A program made the position numbers and the translations under genes. A DNA stretch of 64,000 nucleotides from CAILHX01 sp964511385. Its GTDB lineage: Bacteria; Pseudomonadota; Gammaproteobacteria; Burkholderiales; Methylophilaceae. Positions 1-7,914 of this stretch are shown in pieces (the stretch's first letter is position 1; each line of letters opens with the position of its first letter). The stretch spans positions 32,061 through 96,060 of the forward strand of contig CAZEFE010000009.1 of NCBI GenBank assembly GCA_964511385.1. Reading direction: 5' to 3'. The notes beneath the pieces were generated by a model. It saw only the letters and a list, made by a program, of their open reading frames with translations. It made no database searches and was not told the DNA's origin.

Positions 1-294
1 TGCGCCATCCTGCTTGTCCGCTTGCGCGGCAGTGCCGAGCAGGGTCAACCGCGCGCCGGCCTGCATGTCGGAGGCGGCCGGGTCGAACGCGATCAACGAC
101 ACGTTTGGATTTTGCGTGATGTTTTTGGTGTGTTCGGCGATGGTGGAAATCAGGATCAGCGGCTGGCCGTCATGGTCGAGGATGAACGGCGCAACCGAGC
201 CGAACGGGTAACCGGCAAAGCGGGCGGAATGGGTGGAAAGCACCCCGCTGCGCGTAGTGCGCAAAAAGCGCCTGGCTTCCAGCGCGTGCGTCAT
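1..294 (-). CDS. HugZ-like / pyridoxamine-phosphate-oxidase-fold protein (partial)
   Basis: The first 98 residues of a gene that runs off the left edge of the window. The protein begins MTHALEARRFLRTTRSGVLS and continues with a split-barrel flavin-binding pattern (GYPFGSVAPFILDHDGQPLI, then HTKNITQNPNVSLI). This resembles the N-terminus of HugZ-family heme utilisation proteins and related pyridoxamine 5'-phosphate oxidase-like proteins, which bind flavin or heme in the cytoplasm. The ATG overlaps the wrbA stop as ATGA, so the two genes form an operon read leftward. Without the C-terminus a true HugZ cannot be separated from a general oxidase-fold protein. Confidence 0.7.
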   Translation of the reverse strand, partial: MTHALEARRFLRTTRSGVLSTHSARFAGYPFGSVAPFILDHDGQPLILISTIAEHTKNITQNPNVSLIAFDPAASDMQAGARLTLLGTAAQADKQDGA

Positions 295-884
295 GCCAGT
301 TTCACCGCAGTTTCCGCCAGGCGTTTGCCCAATGCGATGCAGAGTTTTTTCTCGGCTTCGGTCATGGGTTTGTCATGCTGCTCGCCGACCACGCGGCTGG
401 CGCCGTAGGGTGTGCCGCCGCCGGTGGTGGTGCTGAGTTCCGGCTCGGAGTAAGGCAGGCCGACGATCAGCATGCCGTGGTGCAGCAACGGAATCATCAT
501 CGACAGCAGGGTGGTTTCGTTACCGCCGTGCATGGAGGCCGATGACGTGAACACCGCAGCGGGTTTGCCGGCCAGGCCGCCTTTCAGCCACAAGCCGGTG
601 CTGGCGGTATCGAGGAAGTATTTCAACGGCGCCGCCATGTTGCCGAAGCGGGTCGGGCTGCCCAGCGCCAGTCCGGCGCATTCCTCCAGGTCGCGTGCCT
701 CCGCATACGGTGCGCCGCGGTCGGGGATATCCGGCGCAACGGCCTCGCATACCGCGGATACATTGGGCACGGTGCGCAAGCGGGCGCTCGCCCCCGGCAC
801 CATGCCGACGCCACGGGCAATCTGCTGCGCCATGTCGCGCACGGCGCCGTCCTGGGAGTAATAGAGGACAAGGATGTCGGTCAT
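291..884 (-). CDS. wrbA: NAD(P)H:quinone oxidoreductase, WrbA type
   Basis: A 197-residue flavodoxin-fold protein, matching the usual WrbA length of about 198. It reduces quinones by two electrons using NAD(P)H and FMN, limiting semiquinone stress in the cytoplasm. Visible features are the N-terminal FMN phosphate loop after strand 1 (ILVLYYSQDGAVRDMAQ), the SPTRFGNMAAPLKYFLD segment, and the family signature around GGNETTLLSMMIPLLHHGM and TTTGGGTPYGASR. A longer in-frame start exists at 905, but MTDILVLYYS at 884 fits the family. It lies upstream of the partial HugZ-like gene with a 4-base overlap. Confidence 0.93.
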   Translation of the reverse strand: MTDILVLYYSQDGAVRDMAQQIARGVGMVPGASARLRTVPNVSAVCEAVAPDIPDRGAPYAEARDLEECAGLALGSPTRFGNMAAPLKYFLDTASTGLWLKGGLAGKPAAVFTSSASMHGGNETTLLSMMIPLLHHGMLIVGLPYSEPELSTTTGGGTPYGASRVVGEQHDKPMTEAEKKLCIALGKRLAETAVKLA

Positions 885-978
885 GAAGTGGGATGCAAGC
901 AGCAACCAGATGGTTGTGATTAGCCGGGAAGTCCCTAATGGTTGTTAAATAAAATAAATAAAATCAATTAATTAAGCT

Positions 979-995
979 TTGGCATGGAGTTTGCA
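979..995 (+). promoter_or_regulatory. sigma-54 (-24/-12) promoter
   Basis: The sequence TTGGCATGGAGTTTGCA matches the consensus YTGGCACGrNNNTTGCW at all fixed positions except one (C to T). GG and GC are exactly 12 bases apart. It lies in an A+T-rich intergenic stretch. The predicted start site near 1007 is about 25 bases before the propeller ATG at 1032. Transcription would need an NtrC-type activator; one is encoded at 18663-20012, but no link is proven. Confidence 0.75.
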
Positions 996-1031
996 TTACA
1001 CCGCGATCACTTTGATTGTGGAAAGCATGGT

Positions 1032-2009
1032 ATGCCAACGCAAAATATTTTACCTAGTAAAAACATAACAGATTGGTTTTTTATTTTACTGGCGTTATGC
1101 CAGCCGTGGCATGCCTGCGCAGAATCTTTTGCGTTCGTAAGCGAATATGGTAGCGGCTCGGTGGCAGTGGTCGATACAGCCGAAAATGTCGTCAAGAAAT
1201 CCATCAAAACCGGGACGAGTACCTGGGGTGTGGCCACCGATGTGCCGCGTGACAGGGTGTACGTCACCAATATTGATTCCGATGATGTTGCCGTCATTGA
1301 CACGAAAAAACTGGAAGTTATCGCCAGAATCGATGTAGAGCGTAATCCGGTGGGTATCGCGGTGCTACCGGACGGCAAACGGGTTTATGTCGCCAACGCC
1401 GAGACCAATACGGTTTCCGTCATTGATACCGCCAGCCACAAGGTGATCGCTTCCGTGCCTGTAGGCAAGAGTCCACGATGCCTGGTTGCCCACCCATCTT
1501 CCCGTTGGGTTTATGTCACCAATTTTCGAAGTGATTCCGTTTCGGTGATCGCTACGGAAGGCAACACTGTGATCGCCGAAATTCCCGTGGGGAAGCAGCC
1601 TTTTTGCGTAGCCATACACCCGGATGGTCGCCGCCTGTATGTCCCCATTTTTGGCGAAAACACCCTCGCAGTGGTGGATACGGCCACTCGCAAGAAGATG
1701 GCTTCCATTCCGGTTGGCATTGGGCCGCAAGGGGTGGGCATCAAGACGGACGGTAGCGAGGTGTATGTGCCCAGTACAAAAGAAAACACGCTTGCAATCG
1801 TCGATGCCGCGAGCCTGACGGTCAAGAAAACAGTGGCTGTTGGAAATTTCCCGCGCGGTGTCAATCACGATGCGGCCAGCAAGCGTATTTACGTTGCGTC
1901 CACACGGTCGAATTTGGTGACGGTGCTGGATGACACGACCTATCAACCAGTGGCGGAAATCAGGGATTTACTGTGGCCGATGGCTTTTGGCAATTTTATC
2001 GGGCAATAA
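1032..2009 (+). CDS. Exported YVTN-family beta-propeller protein (paralogue A1)
   Basis: A 325-residue secreted protein. After the hydrophobic segment FFILLALCQPWHACA it consists of about seven repeats of roughly 42 residues, each carrying a form of 'VYVTN...NTVSVIDT...VIASVPVG..P'. It belongs to the YVTN propellers, which include the PQQ-dependent catabolism-associated family. Such propellers are periplasmic, with mostly unknown ligands. The start at 1032 is preferred because the upstream in-frame ATG (984) lies inside the sigma-54 promoter. The ending FGNFIGQ closely matches the propeller at 53161 (FGQFIGS), so the two are paralogues. It is followed by the TonB receptor 19 bases downstream. 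Confidence 0.88.
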   Translation: MPTQNILPSKNITDWFFILLALCQPWHACAESFAFVSEYGSGSVAVVDTAENVVKKSIKTGTSTWGVATDVPRDRVYVTNIDSDDVAVIDTKKLEVIARIDVERNPVGIAVLPDGKRVYVANAETNTVSVIDTASHKVIASVPVGKSPRCLVAHPSSRWVYVTNFRSDSVSVIATEGNTVIAEIPVGKQPFCVAIHPDGRRLYVPIFGENTLAVVDTATRKKMASIPVGIGPQGVGIKTDGSEVYVPSTKENTLAIVDAASLTVKKTVAVGNFPRGVNHDAASKRIYVASTRSNLVTVLDDTTYQPVAEIRDLLWPMAFGNFIGQ

Positions 2010-2028
2010 CAATTGAGAGGAGATTTGC

Positions 2029-4164
2029 ATGAATTTTGTGAAGAAAAAAATTGTAATTAATGTCGCCTGCCTATTGGCAGGCATTAGTGGCAACGTAGCG
2101 CTCGCGGGGGAGACGCTTAATGTCGATAAAGTGACAGTAACGGCAACGCGCGTTGAAGAATCGATCGCTTCGATCCCAGAGTCAATGACGATTCTGACCC
2201 ATGAGGAAATACAAAAGCAGGTGACGTTGTCCAATGGTGATATTGGAAGCGCCCTTGGCAAACTGGTGCCGGGGTTCTCAGTCGGCAACCAGTCCATGAG
2301 CACCTACGGACAGAATCTACGGGGACGTAAGGCTTCCATTTTGGTGGACGGCGTGCCGCAGAACCCCATTTTCGATCCGGGAAAGAATCTGACAGTCATT
2401 GATCCAGCGATGATTGAACGCATCGAGGTGATACGTGGCGCAACGGCGATTTATGGCGATGGTGCAACTGGCGGACTGATCAATATTATCACTAGAAAAC
2501 CGACGGATGGCGCACCGGTGAATACGACGACGGTTGGCATGGATCTGTCGCTGACACATCCTTCGGATAGTCTTGGAACCAACATCAAGCACACTCTGAG
2601 CGGAAAGAGCGACCGGATTTCCTACTTGCTGGGAGCCGCTATACAAAAAGAAGGGGGCTGGTTCGACGCGGATGGCGACCGCATTCCGCCCAATCCGCAC
2701 CGTGACGGCGGCCTGTCGGATACGGACCAGTACAACATCTTTGGCAAGCTGGGACTGGACATCGATACCAACCAGACGATTGCTGCCAACCTTAACCTGT
2801 TCCGCAATACCCAGGATACTGATTATATTGGCGACCCAACCCAGCGTTACGTTTACACAGGCGCCAAAGCGCGCGCGGTGAACGGCCTGCACATGGATGA
2901 CGAGGTGGGAGCACGCAATATTGCCGGCGGGCTGGATTACAACCATAAAGACGTATGGGGAAGCAAGCTGCACGTTCAGCTTTACCATAAGGATTACTGG
3001 GCGCGTAGCAACCCTTTCGACGACTTCGGTACTGCGGTCTATCAGGATCGTATTGAATCCCGGAAGACCGGTGGTCGCATGGAAATCGACACTCCGCTGA
3101 TCGACAACAAACTTTCAGTATTGTGGGGGGCGGACTATACGCACGAACGCATTGCCCAAACGGTCAGGGAAATGGATATGGCGACCTATCTGGCTAGTGG
3201 CATGCTGGTATATAAATACAACGGAGTCGAGAAATACTGGCTCAATCCCTATACCCAGAACAATGCTGCGTTTTTTGCCCAAGGTGAGTTGCACCCGACA
3301 GAGAACTGGGTGCTCCGCGCCGGAGTGCGCCATGAACGAGTGGACCTAGACATCCCAAGTTTCGTGACGCTGGGGAACAAGGCGATCACCGGCGGTTCTC
3401 CGGATTTCTCGACCACGCTCTACAATCTGGGAGCCGTGTACTACATCAACAACGCGATGAATGTGTACGGCAACTTCTCGCAAGGATTCTCCCTGCCTGA
3501 CGTGCGCCAGAAGCTCCGCAACGGCAGTGGGGGAACTTCGGTTGCGCAGTTGAACATTGAACCGGAGAAGGTAGATAACTATGAACTCGGCATTCGCGGC
3601 GACTGGTCGCGCGTCAGTTCGACTTTGGCTGTGTTCTACAACAAATCTGACCTGGGGGCGAACCCTCCCCCGAACTTCACGCTACCTGTGGTGCGCGCGC
3701 CTGAAAAGATCTACGGCGTGGAAGCCACACTGGACTGGGCCATCAACGACAGCTTCAAGACCGGCGGTATCTTCACATGGTCGGAGGGCAAGCAGGATTT
3801 GTCCACGGATACCCTGGGTTATATCTATCTGAATAACCAGCGTATCCGACCGCCTAAGTTGACAGCCTACCTCGAACACCAAACCCTGCCGGGCTGGATG
3901 AACCGGTTGCAGTTACTGGTCAGCGGACATCGCAATCGTTTCGATAACAGCGCGGCTGCCTTCAAGCGGGAGGTGAGCGGCTACGCTACCCTGGATTGGC
4001 TGAGCGAACTCAAGCTGGGCAAGGGGTCGCTTGTCATGGGCATCGAGAATCTACTTGATCGCCAATACTACACCCCGCAGTCACAGCAGTTCCTGGAGGG
4101 AGATGTAACGCACTCTGCGGCAAGAGGGGCAACTTTCAGTGCCAGCTATACATTGAATTGGTGA
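2029..4164 (+). CDS. TonB-dependent outer-membrane receptor
   Basis: A 711-residue receptor with signal peptide (ending VALA/GET), a candidate TonB box (KVTVTATR), a plug domain at about residues 40-165 (including ILVDGVPQNP and IERIEVIRGATAIYGDGATG) and a long beta-barrel ending in aromatic Trp (SYTLNW). This is the layout of siderophore and metal-chelate importers. The ligand cannot be read from the sequence. GAGGAG lies 7 bases before the ATG. It is sandwiched between two secreted beta-propellers in one sigma-54-driven operon. Since related propellers also flank the xoxF cluster, import of a lanthanide chelate (compare LutH of Methylobacterium) is a reasonable but unproven idea; iron or copper chelates are alternatives. 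Confidence 0.92.
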   Translation: MNFVKKKIVINVACLLAGISGNVALAGETLNVDKVTVTATRVEESIASIPESMTILTHEEIQKQVTLSNGDIGSALGKLVPGFSVGNQSMSTYGQNLRGRKASILVDGVPQNPIFDPGKNLTVIDPAMIERIEVIRGATAIYGDGATGGLINIITRKPTDGAPVNTTTVGMDLSLTHPSDSLGTNIKHTLSGKSDRISYLLGAAIQKEGGWFDADGDRIPPNPHRDGGLSDTDQYNIFGKLGLDIDTNQTIAANLNLFRNTQDTDYIGDPTQRYVYTGAKARAVNGLHMDDEVGARNIAGGLDYNHKDVWGSKLHVQLYHKDYWARSNPFDDFGTAVYQDRIESRKTGGRMEIDTPLIDNKLSVLWGADYTHERIAQTVREMDMATYLASGMLVYKYNGVEKYWLNPYTQNNAAFFAQGELHPTENWVLRAGVRHERVDLDIPSFVTLGNKAITGGSPDFSTTLYNLGAVYYINNAMNVYGNFSQGFSLPDVRQKLRNGSGGTSVAQLNIEPEKVDNYELGIRGDWSRVSSTLAVFYNKSDLGANPPPNFTLPVVRAPEKIYGVEATLDWAINDSFKTGGIFTWSEGKQDLSTDTLGYIYLNNQRIRPPKLTAYLEHQTLPGWMNRLQLLVSGHRNRFDNSAAAFKREVSGYATLDWLSELKLGKGSLVMGIENLLDRQYYTPQSQQFLEGDVTHSAARGATFSASYTLNW

Positions 4165-4166
4165 TC

Positions 4167-5129
4167 ATGATGGCGCATTCTGTGTTAAGTAAAATTTTTC
4201 CAATGATTGCGATATTAACTTGGGCAGTCATTCCGAAGGGGTGGGCTGCCCCAATGGCTTACTCTACCAATGAAGGTTCGGGGACAGTTTCGGTCATCGA
4301 CACGGGAAAGGATGAAGTGGTTGCGACTTTCCCTGTAGGGGATAAGCCGCGAGGTGCGGCCATTACCCCTGACGGAAAGGCCATGTATATCAGTGATCAA
4401 CCGCATAACGCCTTGGTTGTGATTGATCTAGGCAAGCGCCAGGCTATCGCAACCACCAAGTTGGCATCGTCACCCGAAGGTGTGGGGATTTCCCATGACG
4501 GTAAATGGGTGGTGGTGGCCAATGAGGAGGACAATAGCGTGTCGTTCGTCGATACTGCGACGCATGGTGAAGCCTTCAAAATTCGGATGCAAGGAAAGAA
4601 TCCGGAACATGCCGAGTTTAGTCCTGATGACCGCTGGCTTTATGTGACAGCCGAAGAAGGCGAGCATGTCGATGTAGTGGATGTAGTTGCGCGCAAGTCG
4701 ATCAAGCTGGTACACGTTGGCCTTCGTCCGCGCGGGATCGGGTTTCTCCCGGACGGATCAAGAGTTTATGTGGCCTGTGAGAATTCCAATTATGTGGCCG
4801 TGCTCGACATGGGAACACACGAAGTGCTAACCACCATCCCCGTTGGGAATCGGTCGAATGGTGTCACGGTTCATCCTGCCGGGCAGAAGGTTTACGTTAC
4901 AAATGGCGGGGATGGGACGGTATCCGTTATTGATTCTGCTACGAACACTGTGACCGCGATTATCCCTGTAGGCAAGCGGCCATGGAACATGGCGATTACG
5001 CCGGATGGCAAGAAACTGTATGTGCCGAATGGAAAGTCCAACTCGGTGACGGTGGTGGACGCCGAGTTGGATAAACCAATCAAGGAAATTCCGGTCGGGA
5101 TGACGCCTTGGGGCGTCTTTGTGCATTAG
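4167..5129 (+). CDS. Exported YVTN-family beta-propeller protein (paralogue B1)
   Basis: A 320-residue secreted propeller. The signal segment IFPMIAILTWAVIPKGWAA is followed by about seven YVTN-type blades (for example VAVLDMGTHEVLTTIPVGNR and NGGDGTVSVIDSATNTV). The start is two bases after the receptor stop, with a second ATG right behind, so translation is probably coupled. It is distinct from its neighbour A1 but clearly related to the propeller at 56192: both have NPEH, RSNGVTV, NGGDGTVSVID and RPWNMA.TPDGKKLYV in the same order. The gene ends 4 bases inside the convergent purB gene. Confidence 0.88.
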   Translation: MMAHSVLSKIFPMIAILTWAVIPKGWAAPMAYSTNEGSGTVSVIDTGKDEVVATFPVGDKPRGAAITPDGKAMYISDQPHNALVVIDLGKRQAIATTKLASSPEGVGISHDGKWVVVANEEDNSVSFVDTATHGEAFKIRMQGKNPEHAEFSPDDRWLYVTAEEGEHVDVVDVVARKSIKLVHVGLRPRGIGFLPDGSRVYVACENSNYVAVLDMGTHEVLTTIPVGNRSNGVTVHPAGQKVYVTNGGDGTVSVIDSATNTVTAIIPVGKRPWNMAITPDGKKLYVPNGKSNSVTVVDAELDKPIKEIPVGMTPWGVFVH

Positions 5130-6496
5130 ATGCGTTTGGCTAGTTCTGCGCCCTTGCCGATATAGCTCGCCGGCGTCATGACCAGCAGCCTGTCCTTGGC
5201 GTCCTGCGGAATCGCCAGGGTGGCGATGAATTCATGCAGCGCCTCTTTGGTGATGCCGCCCTTGCCGCGGGTGAGCGCCTTCAACTGCTCGTAGGGGTTT
5301 TCCACGCCGTAGCGGCGCATCACGGTCTGGATCGGTTCGGCCAGCACTTCCCACGAGTTGTCCAGGTCTTCCGCCAGGCGCGCGCGATTGGCTTCCAGCT
5401 TGTTCAGGCCCTTGAGCAGCGAATCGTAGCCCAGCAGCGAGTAACCGAACGCCACGCCCATGTTGCGCAGCACGGTGGAGTCGGTCAGGTCGCGCTGCCA
5501 GCGCGAGATCGGCAGTTTTTCCGACAGGTGGCCGAGCACGGCGTTGGCCAGGCCCAGGTTGCCTTCGGAGTTCTCGAAGTCGATCGGGTTCACCTTGTGC
5601 GGCATGGTGGAGGAGCCAACTTCGCCCTCTTTTACCTTTTGTTTGAAATAACCCATGGAGATGTAGCCCCATACGTCGCGGTCCAGGTCGATCAGGATGG
5701 TGTTGATGCGGGCAATGGCGTCGTACAACTCGGCCATGTAATCGTGCGGCTCGATCTGGATGGTGTAGGGGTTGTAGGTCAGTCCCAGGCTCTCGACGAA
5801 TTTCTGCGCGAAGGCTTCCCAGTCGAACTCGGGGTAGGCCGACAGGTGGGCGTTGAAATTGCCTACCGCGCCGTTGATCTTGCCGAGGATTTCGCCCGTC
5901 GCCAGTTGCTTGGATTGGCGGCGCAGGCGGTAGACCACATTCGCCAGTTCCTTGCCCAGCGTGGTGGGCGAGGCGGGCTGGCCGTGGGTGTGGGCCAGCA
6001 TGGCGGCGTCGGCCAACTCATGCGCTTGCGACGTCAGCCGGGCGATGATCTGCTCCAGCATCGGCAGCAGTACGCCGTCGCGCGCCGATTTCAGCATCAG
6101 GGCGTGCGACAGGTTGTTGATGTCCTCGGAAGTGCAGGCGAAGTGGATGAACTCGCTGGCCTTGCGGATTTCCGGGTTGGCGATGAAATGTTCCTTGAGC
6201 CAGTATTCCAGCGCCTTGACGTCGTGATTGGTGCGCGCTTCGATGGCCTTGACCTGCTCGGCTTCGGCTTCGCCGAAATTGGCGATGGCGGTGTCCAGTT
6301 CGGCGATGGTGGCGGTGGAGAACGGCGCGATTTCAGCGAAGGCCGGCTCGGCGGCCAGGGCTTTCAGCCACTCCACTTCCACCCATGCCCGGTGGCGGAT
6401 CAGCGCGAATTCCGAAAAGCAGGGCCTGAGGGCGTCGAGTTTGCTTTGATAGCGGCCATCGAGCGGGGAAAGGGCGTTGAGGGTGGTGAGTTCCAT
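5126..6496 (-). CDS. purB: Adenylosuccinate lyase
   Basis: A 456-residue protein, the same length as Escherichia coli PurB. It cleaves adenylosuccinate to AMP and SAICAR to AICAR, both releasing fumarate, in purine synthesis. The fumarase/aspartase signature SSTMPHKVNPIDFENSEGN is present, as is the TSEDINNL segment containing substrate-binding residues. The start at 6496 (MELTTLNALSPLDGRYQSK) is chosen over an 18-residue longer frame because it matches the family N-terminus. The stop overlaps the convergent propeller gene by 4 bases. Confidence 0.97.
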   Translation of the reverse strand: MELTTLNALSPLDGRYQSKLDALRPCFSEFALIRHRAWVEVEWLKALAAEPAFAEIAPFSTATIAELDTAIANFGEAEAEQVKAIEARTNHDVKALEYWLKEHFIANPEIRKASEFIHFACTSEDINNLSHALMLKSARDGVLLPMLEQIIARLTSQAHELADAAMLAHTHGQPASPTTLGKELANVVYRLRRQSKQLATGEILGKINGAVGNFNAHLSAYPEFDWEAFAQKFVESLGLTYNPYTIQIEPHDYMAELYDAIARINTILIDLDRDVWGYISMGYFKQKVKEGEVGSSTMPHKVNPIDFENSEGNLGLANAVLGHLSEKLPISRWQRDLTDSTVLRNMGVAFGYSLLGYDSLLKGLNKLEANRARLAEDLDNSWEVLAEPIQTVMRRYGVENPYEQLKALTRGKGGITKEALHEFIATLAIPQDAKDRLLVMTPASYIGKGAELAKRI

Positions 6497-6649
6497 AGAT
6501 GATGTTGTTCGTCCGGCAGGTGCCGGCAAGGCTGTGAAAATAAACCGCAATTTTACGCTACTAGCCCATATATTTCACCAGCCGTCACCAAATACATTGG
6601 TAGTGGTAACATTCGACCAACAATAACACCGTTCTTGTGAGGCGCAGCC

Positions 6650-7768
6650 ATGATTACATCCTTTCATCCAAAGCCACGCGTTCTGATGGGGCCTGGGCCG
6701 TCGGATGTCAGCCAGCGCGTGCTGGATGCCATGGCACGCCCGACCATCGGCCATCTTGATCCGCAGTTTGTCGGCATGATGGATGAAGTGAAGGCGCTGC
6801 TGCAATACGCTTTCCAGACCGAAAACGAAATGACCATGCCGGTATCGGCCCCGGGCTCGGCCGGCATGGAAACCTGCTTTGTCAATCTGCTGGAGCCGGG
6901 AGACAAGGCCATCGTTTGCCAGAACGGCGTGTTCGGCGGGCGGATGAAAGAAAATGTCGAACGCTGCGGCGCACAGGCGATCATGGTGATGGATACCTGG
7001 GGCACCGCGGTTGACCCGGAAAAAGTCGAAGCGGCATTCAAGGCTAACCCGGATGCCAAACTGCTCGCCTTCGTCCATGCGGAAACCTCCACCGGCGCGC
7101 TCACCGAGATACGGCCGCTGACGGCGCTGGCGCACAAGTACGGCGCGCTGGCGGTGGTAGACAGCGTCACCGGTCTGGGCGGTGTGCCGCTCAAAGTGGA
7201 TGACTGGGAAATCGACGCCATTTTTTCCGGCTCGCAAAAATGCCTGTCATGCACGCCGGGACTGTCACCCATCAGCTTCAACGAGCGCGCCATGGATGTG
7301 GTGCGCAACCGCAAGACCAAGGTCCAAAGCTGGTTCCTGGATTTGAACCTGGTGACCGCTTATTGGGGTAGCGGCATCAAGCGTGCCTACCACCACACGG
7401 CGCCGATCAACGCGCTGTACGGCCTGCACGAAGCGCTGCTGATTTTGCAGGAAGAAGGGCTGCAGCATGCCTGGGCGCGCCACCAGCGCCACCACCTGGA
7501 ACTGAAGCGCGGACTGGAAGGCATGGGACTGCAATTTGTGGTGAAAGAAGAACACCGCCTGCCGCAGTTGAACTCGGTCTACATCCCGGAAGGCGTCAAC
7601 GATGTCGAAGCCAGGAAATCCCTGCTGGATGATTACGGCCTGGAGATCGGCGCGGGCCTGGGTGAGATGGCCGGCAAGATCTGGCGCATCGGCCTGATGG
7701 GCCATGCCTGCAACGAGCGCAACGTGAACATCTGCCTCACCGCGCTGGAAGACGTCATCCGCAGCTAG
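6650..7768 (+). CDS. Alanine/serine-glyoxylate aminotransferase family protein (class V)
   Basis: A 372-residue PLP enzyme. The N-terminus PRVLMGPGPSDVSQRVLDAM and the lysine segment SGSQKCLSCTPGLSP (Schiff-base Lys) are those of the AGXT/SGAT group. These cytoplasmic enzymes transfer an amino group from serine or alanine to glyoxylate. In a methylotroph a serine-glyoxylate role is attractive, but no serine-cycle neighbour is visible. GAGG lies 8 bases before the ATG. The stop codon TAG lies inside the left arm of the long palindromic element that follows. It is divergent from purB across about 150 bases. Confidence 0.9.
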   Translation: MITSFHPKPRVLMGPGPSDVSQRVLDAMARPTIGHLDPQFVGMMDEVKALLQYAFQTENEMTMPVSAPGSAGMETCFVNLLEPGDKAIVCQNGVFGGRMKENVERCGAQAIMVMDTWGTAVDPEKVEAAFKANPDAKLLAFVHAETSTGALTEIRPLTALAHKYGALAVVDSVTGLGGVPLKVDDWEIDAIFSGSQKCLSCTPGLSPISFNERAMDVVRNRKTKVQSWFLDLNLVTAYWGSGIKRAYHHTAPINALYGLHEALLILQEEGLQHAWARHQRHHLELKRGLEGMGLQFVVKEEHRLPQLNSVYIPEGVNDVEARKSLLDDYGLEIGAGLGEMAGKIWRIGLMGHACNERNVNICLTALEDVIRS

Positions 7769-7914
7769 GGAAGCCCTGAACAAGTGAGCGAGCGGAATGA
7801 AGTGCAAGGCGCACGGAGCGCAGGAACCGAGACAGTACAAGGAGTACGGCGAGGTTCCGAGCGCCGCGCAACGCAGCAATTCGCCCGTGTAGCCACTTGT
7901 TCAGGGTTTGCCTA
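7766..7914. repeat. Long imperfect palindrome (about 149 bp)
   Basis: The first 21 bases, starting TAGGGAAGCCCTGAACAAGT, pair with the last 21 at 19 of 21 positions. The interior continues as a weaker palindrome centred on GTACAAGGAGTAC, with GGAACC and GGTTCC arms. The element lies between two convergent genes and supplies the TAG stop of both. It could act as a bidirectional terminator or be a MITE/REP-like mobile repeat. The outer motif TAGGGAAGCCCT recurs at 18653-18664, where it again overlaps a gene end. Confidence 0.75.

Noticed and set aside
5234..6502. 422-residue open frame on the plus strand opposite purB
   Set aside because: Low-complexity Arg/Gly/Val/Gln protein typical of antisense frames in high-G+C genes; purB on the other strand is certain.
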